A stretch of DNA of 5,104 nucleotides, taken from contig JAKAXG010000384.1 in the NCBI GenBank assembly GCA_021827225.1, positions 1 through 5,104 on the forward strand, in the 5' to 3' direction. How positions within the stretch are numbered: position 1 is the stretch's first letter; each line of letters begins with the position of its first letter. Source of the DNA: Actinomycetes bacterium. Lineage in GTDB: Bacteria > Actinomycetota > Acidimicrobiia > Acidimicrobiales > Palsa-688. Below the pieces are notes generated by a model. It ran no database searches. It was not told where the DNA came from and worked only from the letters and a program-made list of their open reading frames with translations. Shown in pieces: positions 1-5,104 of the stretch. A program made the position numbers and the translations under genes.

Positions 1-419
1 CCTCCGGCTGCCTCGCCCGCCGGCCGCCGCCGTCCGGTGAGCCGGCCGGGCAGGCGGGTCAGGCTGACGGCGGGGAAGATGCCGTAGCGGCCGGCCGGCC
101 GCTCCACCCGGTAGCCGTCGCGGCGGGCGGATGACGGCGCCCCGGGGGCCCGGGAGGCGGTGAGCACCACGTCGATCCCGGCCGCCGCCCACCGCTCCGC
201 TATGCGGGCGGCGTGGAGCTCCGAGCCACCCGCCTCCGGATGGTCGAGGTCCCGCCAGGCGACCATCTCGATGCGCCGCAGGCCCGCCGCGGCGGCCACG
301 TCGCCGATCTTCGCCAGGGCGTCCGCCTGGCCGCCGTCCGGCTCGGGCGGCGCCTCCGGCCCGGCCCCGGTGGCGGCTCCGGCCGGGCCGATCTCCAGTC
401 CCAGTCCCTCGTGGTTCAA
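1..419 (-). CDS. Group 4 glycosyltransferase, N-terminal part (3' end beyond the window)
   Basis: Probably transfers an activated sugar to a lipid or glycan acceptor at the cytoplasmic face of the membrane, as GT-B fold GT4 enzymes do; donor and acceptor cannot be told from this part. The visible 139 residues hold the block AWRDLDHPEAGGSELHA (about 54-70), followed by RIAERWAAAGIDVVLTASRA and DGYRVERPAGRYGIFP (about 101-116). This is the usual N-terminal Rossmann half of actinobacterial GT4 proteins, where the glycine-rich GGSE loop contributes to the active site. The donor-binding C-terminal half is outside the window. I chose the TTG at 417-419 because GGGAG lies 7 nt upstream and TTG overlaps the TGA of the acyltransferase (TTGA). 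A GTG at 297-299 (residue 41, before AAAAGLRRIEMVAW) is an alternative start. The first 40 residues are rich in Gly, Ala, Pro and Glu and look disordered. The family call is from recalled motifs, not a search. Confidence 0.8.
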   Translation of the reverse strand, partial: MNHEGLGLEIGPAGAATGAGPEAPPEPDGGQADALAKIGDVAAAAGLRRIEMVAWRDLDHPEAGGSELHAARIAERWAAAGIDVVLTASRAPGAPSSARRDGYRVERPAGRYGIFPAVSLTRLPGRLTGRRRPAGEAAG

Positions 420-1681
420 CTCGACGCTCCCAGGGCCGGCAGATCCCCGGCGGTGCGGGCCGGGGCAGCGGCCGGACGGGCGCGCCCCGCCGGCCGGCGC
501 CAGCGTTGCACCGGCCGCTCCACCAGCAGGTAGCTGAGCGTGGCCGACGCCACCGCCAGGGCGGTGACGAAGCCCAGGATCTCCGGCCACGGCACGGTGA
601 AGAGGCGGTCCCCGGTCCACTGGAACCACAGGTTCATCCACGCCTCGTGCCACAGGTACACCCCGTAGGAGACGACCCCGACGAGGGCGAGCGGCCTGAA
701 CCGCAGCAGCCGGCGGGGCAGGCCCCGGTCCTGGGGGCCGAACACCGCCGGGGTCACCATGCCGACGGCGAACACCCCGTACAGGGTCTGGCGCAGAAGG
801 CTGGGGCCGACCGGCGAGGCGGTCACCGGGGTCCACGGAAGGCCGATGTTGGACACCGCCACGAACGCGGCGGCGGCCACCGCCCACGACACCCACGGCA
901 GGGCCGGATGGCTGAGCCACGCCGGACGGCGGTCGGTGGCCGCCAGCCAGGCGCTGATCACGGCCAGCGTCATCCCGAGGGCGAACTGGTCGAGGTAGGC
1001 GGGCAGCCAGTTGGGCATGGTCTCGGCCAGCGGGGTGTGGAAGCTCAGCACCGGGATCCGGTAGGCGAAGCTGATGGCGACCAGCGCGACCACCCCCAGC
1101 AGCTCGACCCGCAACTGCCGGTCGGCGGCGCGCCTGGTCCGTCCGAGCAGCCAGGCCCACAGCGGGATCATCAGGTAGAAGCTCATCTCGGTGCACAACG
1201 ACCAGGCCTGCGTGACGCCGCTGAGGGCGTAGCGGGGGATGTAGATCTGGGCGAAACCGAGATAGACGAACAGCGAGTACCAGGCGTGCCGGACGGTGTC
1301 GGCGTGCAGGACGTAGGTGACGAGCAGGAACGCCACCCAGTAGGCCGGGATTATCCGCCGCAGCCGGCGGGCCCAGAACGACCGCATGCGCAGGGCCGGC
1401 TTGCCTCCGAAGTGGTCCACCGCGAACGGCCGGTAGAGGAGGAATCCGGAGATCACGAAGAACACCTCGACGCCGATCTCCAGCCGTGACGTGTAGCGGC
1501 CCAGCCCGCTCCGCCCGGTGAAGCCGGACGCGAACGTGGTGTGGACGCCGATCACCGTCAGAGCGGCTATGGCCCGCAGCCCGTCGAAGCAGGGGTAGTG
1601 AACCGCTCCTCCCCCCGTTGTGGAGCTGGCGTCGGACCGGTTGCGGACCGTATGCGCCTTAGTTAACGAAATCACCTGCAC
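416..1681 (-). CDS. Membrane acyltransferase of the acyltransferase-3 (OafA/NodX-like) family
   Basis: Integral membrane enzyme expected to move an acyl group, often acetyl, from a cytoplasmic donor to a surface polysaccharide, glycolipid or similar acceptor. The 421 residues carry the family landmarks in order: FDGLRAIAALTVIGVH (32-47), which holds the R36-X10-H47 motif thought to be catalytic; EVFFVISGFLLYRPF (72-86); FWARRLRRIIPAYW (102-115); WSLCTEMSFYLMIP (160-173); SYGVYLWH (338-345); and a terminal VERPVQRW (387-394). Many hydrophobic stretches between these fit the usual ten or so membrane helices. The C-terminal tail after about 395 is short, Arg/Ala/Pro-rich and cytoplasmic in appearance. 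There is no SGNH domain, so this is the short, membrane-only form. The start is GTG at 1679-1681 with a weak AGG upstream; a second GTG two codons later (1673-1675) is equally possible. Its stop overlaps the glycosyltransferase start, which suggests a shared glycan pathway. The exact acceptor is unknown. Confidence 0.9.
   Translation of the reverse strand: MQVISLTKAHTVRNRSDASSTTGGGAVHYPCFDGLRAIAALTVIGVHTTFASGFTGRSGLGRYTSRLEIGVEVFFVISGFLLYRPFAVDHFGGKPALRMRSFWARRLRRIIPAYWVAFLLVTYVLHADTVRHAWYSLFVYLGFAQIYIPRYALSGVTQAWSLCTEMSFYLMIPLWAWLLGRTRRAADRQLRVELLGVVALVAISFAYRIPVLSFHTPLAETMPNWLPAYLDQFALGMTLAVISAWLAATDRRPAWLSHPALPWVSWAVAAAAFVAVSNIGLPWTPVTASPVGPSLLRQTLYGVFAVGMVTPAVFGPQDRGLPRRLLRFRPLALVGVVSYGVYLWHEAWMNLWFQWTGDRLFTVPWPEILGFVTALAVASATLSYLLVERPVQRWRRPAGRARPAAAPARTAGDLPALGASS
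427..431 (-). promoter_or_regulatory. Shine-Dalgarno of the glycosyltransferase gene
   Basis: On the minus strand GGGAG lies 7 nt before the TTG at 419, inside the last codons of the acyltransferase gene. It supports the TTG start and re-initiation by ribosomes that finish the upstream gene. Confidence 0.5.
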
Positions 1682-1803
1682 TCGGACCTGCGTGTTCGGA
1701 TCCGGGCAGCGTAACCGGGCCGGGAGACCCGCGCCCGCCCGACGCCACCCATCGTTTCAGTTCCGGAAGGCTGGCGTGCCGCGGGTAGCGCCCCTAACCC
1801 CGG
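1682..1803. other. Spacer between sbcC and the acyltransferase gene
   Basis: Non-coding gap of 122 bp with no supported gene. Reading the minus strand, it should contain the end of the sbcCD transcript and possibly a promoter for the acyltransferase. The only -10-like hexamer I see is TACGCT (1708-1713), about 27 nt before the GTG, without a matching -35 at proper spacing. No strong GC stem followed by a T run is present after the sbcC stop, so read-through from sbcCD into the envelope genes remains possible. Short palindromes CGGATCCG (1697-1704) and TTCCGGAA (1761-1768) are within what this base composition gives by chance. Confidence 0.5.
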
Positions 1804-4134
1804 TCAGTCCCCGATGACCCGGGCGGTGGCTCTCCGGCCGGGGCGCTTCATCACCTCGATGGCGCCGGGCATCTGCTCCTTGATCTCGTTGTCATGGGTC
1901 ACGACCAGCACCTGCCGGAAGCGACCCTTCAGCCGCTCCAGGGCCAGGAGCATCCGGGCCTTGCGGTCCTCGTCGAGCGGGCCGAATACCTCGTCGAGGA
2001 CCAGAAGACCGACCGAACCGCCGGACTGGAAGTGGATGTGCTCGCTGATTGCCACCCTCAGGGCCAGGTTGGCCAGGTCGATCTCCGAGCCGGAGAACCG
2101 GTCCAGCCCGTACAGCCTCCCGCCGTCGCTGATCTGCAACTGGTAGGTATCGGGATCGACCTCGATGCTCTCGTACTCGTGGTCGGTGAGCTCACCGAAC
2201 AGATCGGCGGCCTGCAGCGCCAGCCTGGGCCCCACCGACGCCACCACCGTGTTGCGGAAGTCCGAGAGCAGATCGGCGGCCCGGGAGCGGTGACGCGCCT
2301 CCGATTCCAGGTCAGCCAGCTGGGCGTGCTGGGCCCGCCCCTCGGCCAGGCGGGTGGCCGCCGCCCTGGCCCGCTCCCGGTCCTGGGCGGCGGCGATGGC
2401 GGCGCTCTGGGCGGCGGCGGCGGAGGCCTGGGCGGCTCGGGCGGCGCTGTCCCGCAGCTCCGCGGCCCGGTCCAGGTCCTCCTTGTGGAAACCCAGCGCC
2501 TTCACCTTCTCCCGGAGGGCCTCCACCCTCCCGGTGGCCGAGCCGGCCTGCTCGACCGCCTCGGCCAGGGACCGCTCCACCGCCGGGCGTGCCTCCAGCC
2601 GCCCCCGGACCATGTGGGCCTCAGCCGACGCCGCCTTCTTGGCCTCCACGGTCGCCCGCCCGGTCGCCACCGCGGCGGCCAGCACGGTCGGCGGCGGCGG
2701 GTCAGCCCCCACCGGCACCTCGAGCCAGTCGCCGGCACCGGCCTCCACCACCGCCCGCCACTGCAGCTCCAGGGCGTCGAAGGCATCGGCCCGCCGCCGG
2801 TCCGCCTGCTCCCACTCGGCCAGTCGGGACCGGGCCGCGGCTGCGCCCCTGGCCATCTCGGTGGCGGAGCTGGCGGCTTCCCGGGCCGCGGCGGTCAGCT
2901 CCTCCGCCCGGGCCTTGTGGTCCAGGTAGCGGCGTTGGGCCTCCTCCAGCTCGGCCCGACGGTGGGCCTGCACCGTCTCGAAGGCGTCGCCCAGCGCCTG
3001 CCCGCAGGTAGGGCACTCCCCCTCGCCGGACAGCGAGCCGGAGCGCTCCAGTGCCTGAGCGGCCCGGTCCCGGTCCGCTTCGGCGGCACGCACGAGGGCC
3101 ACCGCGGCGGCGGCCTCCTCCCGCAGCGCCACCGCCGCCGCCTCCGCCGCCCGCAGGCCCTCCTCGTCCACCGGGTCGGGCCGCTCCGGCACGACCACCG
3201 AAGCGGCGGCCCGGGCGGCGGCCGCCGCCGCCCCGATCAGCTCCAGCCGGCGCTCGTCGGCGCCCAGGCCCGAGGACTGCTCCTGGAGGGCGGCCAGCTT
3301 CAGGCCCAGCTTCTCCAGCTCGGCCAGCTCGGCGCGGTAGCGGGTGACGGCCTGATCGGCGGTGTCGAGCTCCTGGCGGGCGGCCCGGCCCTCGACCACC
3401 AGGGTGTCGTGCTCCTGGCGGCGCAGATCCTGCGCTCCGAATGCGGCCGCCGCCGCCTCGGCCCGGGCCCGGGCCGCCTCCGCCGCCCTGGCCTCCTCGG
3501 CAGCGGTCACCTCGGACGCGTCGGCCCGGGCCGCGCCGTCGGCCGCCTCGACCTCCAGCGCCTCCAGGTCGGCGAGCATGCCCCGGAGCCGATCGTGGTC
3601 GGAGGCCCTCTCCCGGGCGTCCTTGCGGGCGGCGTCCCGGGCGGCGTCGAGAGGGGTGATCCCGAGCAGCTGGAGGACCAGCCGGCGCCGCTCCGCCGGC
3701 GACTGGTTCGAGAAAGCGGCCAGCTGCTTCTGCTCGGTGAAGACCGACGCCCGGAAGGCGCCGTCGTCCATGCCGAGCACCGACTCGACGTAGCGCTCGG
3801 CGTCCCGGGTGCCGGTGGACATGAGCGCCCCGTCGCAGTGGGCCTCCACCGAGACGGCCGAGTTGATGCCCCTGAGGGTGCGCCGGACCAGGTAGAGGTG
3901 GCCCTCGTGCTCGAACTCCACCTCGGTGACGCAGTCGCCGCCGACCCCGGAGGAACGGATCTGGTCCTTGGTGGTCCGGGCCTTGCCCCAGAGGGTGAAC
4001 AGGATCGCCTCGAGCAGCGTGGACTTCCCGGCGCCGTTGGGGCCGTAGATGCCCACCAGTCCGGGCGGCAGCTCCAGGTCCAGTTCGTCCTCGTAGACCC
4101 GGAAGTTGCGCAGGTACAGCCGCTTGATCAGCAT
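1804..4134 (-). CDS. sbcC: SbcC, Rad50-like ATPase subunit of the SbcCD nuclease
   Basis: ATPase partner of SbcD. In the known complex two SbcC chains form an ATP-gated clamp on DNA that controls nuclease cutting of hairpins, palindromes and blocked ends. Visible in the 776 residues: N-terminal LIKRLYLRNFRVYED strand region; Walker A GPNGAGKST (31-39); Q-loop region FTEQKQLAAF (132-141); a long Ala/Glu/Arg-rich coiled coil (about 165-370); zinc hook CPTC (374-377); a returning coil (about 380-625); signature FSGSEIDLANLALR (680-693); Walker B LLVLDE (710-715); D-loop FGPLDEDR (717-724); and switch histidine TH (746-747). The protein is shorter than E. coli SbcC (1048 residues) because the coil arms are short. 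The signature has Ser where SGGE is usual. I chose the ATG at 4134 because the canonical N-terminus begins there and GGAGGT lies 8 nt upstream. The frame stays open for a further 169 codons upstream, but that stretch is Arg/Pro/Gly-rich shadow sequence inside sbcD. It overlaps sbcD by 7 nt, indicating coupled translation. Confidence 0.95.
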   Translation of the reverse strand: MLIKRLYLRNFRVYEDELDLELPPGLVGIYGPNGAGKSTLLEAILFTLWGKARTTKDQIRSSGVGGDCVTEVEFEHEGHLYLVRRTLRGINSAVSVEAHCDGALMSTGTRDAERYVESVLGMDDGAFRASVFTEQKQLAAFSNQSPAERRRLVLQLLGITPLDAARDAARKDARERASDHDRLRGMLADLEALEVEAADGAARADASEVTAAEEARAAEAARARAEAAAAAFGAQDLRRQEHDTLVVEGRAARQELDTADQAVTRYRAELAELEKLGLKLAALQEQSSGLGADERRLELIGAAAAAARAAASVVVPERPDPVDEEGLRAAEAAAVALREEAAAAVALVRAAEADRDRAAQALERSGSLSGEGECPTCGQALGDAFETVQAHRRAELEEAQRRYLDHKARAEELTAAAREAASSATEMARGAAAARSRLAEWEQADRRRADAFDALELQWRAVVEAGAGDWLEVPVGADPPPPTVLAAAVATGRATVEAKKAASAEAHMVRGRLEARPAVERSLAEAVEQAGSATGRVEALREKVKALGFHKEDLDRAAELRDSAARAAQASAAAAQSAAIAAAQDRERARAAATRLAEGRAQHAQLADLESEARHRSRAADLLSDFRNTVVASVGPRLALQAADLFGELTDHEYESIEVDPDTYQLQISDGGRLYGLDRFSGSEIDLANLALRVAISEHIHFQSGGSVGLLVLDEVFGPLDEDRKARMLLALERLKGRFRQVLVVTHDNEIKEQMPGAIEVMKRPGRRATARVIGD

Positions 4135-5104
4135 GAGCCGGCACCTCCGGCGTCGCCGCCGGTGATGGCCCGGTCGAGGTACTCGTGCCCGAGGAGCCGG
4201 ACCCGGTCCCGGTCGAGGCCGGTGAGGTCCTGGCCGGCCACGTAGCCGTCCCACTGGGCGCCGAGCCCGCTGACGGTGGGAAGCTCGGCCCGCAGGGCCC
4301 TGGAGATGAACGAGGGCTCCAGCTTGAGGTGCAGCCCGGCCGCCGCCGCGTCGCGGATGGCGTGATGGTCGAGCAGGCGCCACACGTCGGGATCGACGCT
4401 CTCGACGTAGAGCCGGCCCACCGCTCCGTCGGGGATGGTGGCGGCCCGCTCCACCAGGCGCTCCTGCAGCTCGGTGGGGGAGATGCCCAGGGCGTACACC
4501 GACTCGAGCGTCACCAGCGGGCGCCGGCCGGCGAGAGGGACGTGGCGGCACTCCCCGGTGTCGGTGTCGAGGACCACGATGCCCTTGGCCTGGTCCGGGT
4601 CGTCGGCGAAGGTGAACGAATCGGGGGCGCCGGCGTACCACATGCCATCCGACACCCGGGCAAAGGTGTGGTAGTGGCCGAGGAGCACCAGGTCGGACTG
4701 CAGCAGGCCGGCGTCGACCTCGATCTCGTTGATATCGGCGTAGCGGGGCTGCAGCTGGGTGATGCGGGGATGGGTCAGCAGCAGGTTGGTCACGCCGGGG
4801 GCCCGCTGGCGGGCGGCCTCGCCCAGCGCGTCGAGCGCGGCGTCGACGGTCAGGGTCTGGGGAACGGCGTGCACGACCAGGCCCGGGAGATCGAACCTCT
4901 CGTAGGCCATCCGGTGGGCGAAATGCATCTCGGGGAACGTGTCGGCCAGGGTGGAGTAGGGGCTGCCCTTGCCCGGCATCCGGGGGGTGTCGTGGTTGCC
5001 GGTGATGATGGCGGCCCGGATCCCGTGGTCGCGGATGCGGCTCAGGGCCCGCTGGGCCACCCGGTACGAGCGGTAGGTCGGCCGGGGGTGGTCGAAGATG
5101 TCCC
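4128..5104 (-). CDS. sbcD: SbcD, Mre11-like nuclease subunit of SbcCD (5' end beyond the window)
   Basis: Metal-dependent calcineurin-like phosphoesterase. With SbcC it acts as a 3'-5' exonuclease on double-stranded DNA and an endonuclease on hairpins and single strands, in recombination repair. The 324 visible residues begin inside the second metal motif, (G)DIFDHPRPTYRS, and then show TGNHDTPR with the catalytic Asn-His (GNHD at 4989-5000), LLLTHPRI with a metal histidine (about residue 111 of the visible part), and GHYH (4668-4679) supplying the last metal ligands. WYAGAPDSFTF (155-165) matches the strand after GHxH in Mre11 proteins. The first motif (DxH) and the start codon are outside; family spacing suggests roughly 45-50 missing residues, so the whole protein should be about 370 residues. 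The later part (from about residue 185) fits the C-terminal capping and SbcC-binding region, less conserved in sequence. GTG at 5058-5060 is an internal codon, not the start, because conserved sequence continues upstream. It ends 7 nt inside sbcC. Confidence 0.93.
   Translation of the reverse strand, partial: DIFDHPRPTYRSYRVAQRALSRIRDHGIRAAIITGNHDTPRMPGKGSPYSTLADTFPEMHFAHRMAYERFDLPGLVVHAVPQTLTVDAALDALGEAARQRAPGVTNLLLTHPRITQLQPRYADINEIEVDAGLLQSDLVLLGHYHTFARVSDGMWYAGAPDSFTFADDPDQAKGIVVLDTDTGECRHVPLAGRRPLVTLESVYALGISPTELQERLVERAATIPDGAVGRLYVESVDPDVWRLLDHHAIRDAAAAGLHLKLEPSFISRALRAELPTVSGLGAQWDGYVAGQDLTGLDRDRVRLLGHEYLDRAITGGDAGGAGSC
4143..4148 (-). promoter_or_regulatory. Shine-Dalgarno that fixes the sbcC start
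   Basis: GGAGGT on the minus strand lies 8 nt before the ATG at 4134, within the last codons of sbcD. It is a full match to the anti-Shine-Dalgarno core and decides against the longer upstream open frame reaching 4641. Confidence 0.8.

Noticed and set aside
87..102. Perfect 16-bp palindrome GCGGCCGGCCGGCCGC
   Set aside because: It lies within the glycosyltransferase coding sequence (RPAGR) and is made only of G and C. It is expected by chance at this composition and has no sign of a regulatory role.
506..1489. Plus-strand open frame of 327 codons opposite the acyltransferase
   Set aside because: His/Arg/Gly/Pro-rich shadow of the real membrane protein; it has no domain and no plausible ribosome-binding context.
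1759..1764. GGAACT on the minus strand, considered as an ECF-sigma -35 element for the acyltransferase
   Set aside because: No matching -10 element is found at the expected 16-18 nt spacing; a single hexamer is not sufficient.
1802..1819. Inverted repeat GGTCA/TGACC at the sbcC stop, considered as a terminator
   Set aside because: The stem is only 5 bp with an 8-nt loop, lies mostly inside the coding end, and has no T run after it.
3080..3240. GCC/GCG-rich repetitive stretch in sbcC, considered as a DNA repeat
   Set aside because: It is explained by runs of alanine codons in the coiled coil; the units are irregular and in frame.
1894..4245. Plus-strand open frame of 783 codons opposite sbcC
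   Set aside because: It mirrors sbcC in a GC-rich gene where stops are rare on the opposite strand. The product is Gly/Arg/Pro/Leu-rich with no recognisable domain, while the opposite strand has every Rad50 motif in order.
4135..4641. N-terminal extension of sbcC
   Set aside because: Arg/Pro-rich translation of sbcD in another frame. The canonical SbcC N-terminus and a strong Shine-Dalgarno place the start at 4134.

Overview
The window comes from a very GC-rich genome with strong G/C preference at third codon positions. Actinomycetota is the most likely source. The glycosyltransferase N-terminus resembles what I recall of actinobacterial, and perhaps acidimicrobial, group 4 enzymes. The class-level guess is an inference and should be held loosely. 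All four genes I can support lie on the minus strand, so the biological reading order runs from the right end of the window to the left.

Right part (1804-5104): a two-gene DNA-repair operon, sbcD followed by sbcC. The sbcD (Mre11-type nuclease) gene lacks its 5' end at the window edge. The sbcC (Rad50-type ATPase) gene is complete at 776 codons. The two genes overlap by 7 nt, and a strong Shine-Dalgarno lies inside the end of sbcD. Together they should encode the SbcCD complex, in which an ATP-driven clamp with a zinc hook controls a Mn-dependent nuclease that processes hairpins and blocked DNA ends.

Middle (1682-1803): a spacer of 122 bp with no convincing promoter or terminator. It separates the repair genes from a cell-envelope pair.

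Left part (1-1681): a membrane-bound acyltransferase of the acyltransferase-3 (OafA/NodX-like) family. It is followed by the 5' part of a group 4 glycosyltransferase that runs off the left edge. The glycosyltransferase begins at a TTG that overlaps the acyltransferase stop (TTGA), so the two are probably translationally coupled and act on the same surface glycan or glycolipid.

The window looks like ordinary chromosomal gene content. I see no RNA gene, mobile element, CRISPR array or defence island, and no evidence for a new system. The points worth a second look are a non-canonical ATPase signature in SbcC (SGSE instead of SGGE), breaks in the SbcC coiled coil, the TTG-started glycosyltransferase, and an uncertain start for the acyltransferase.
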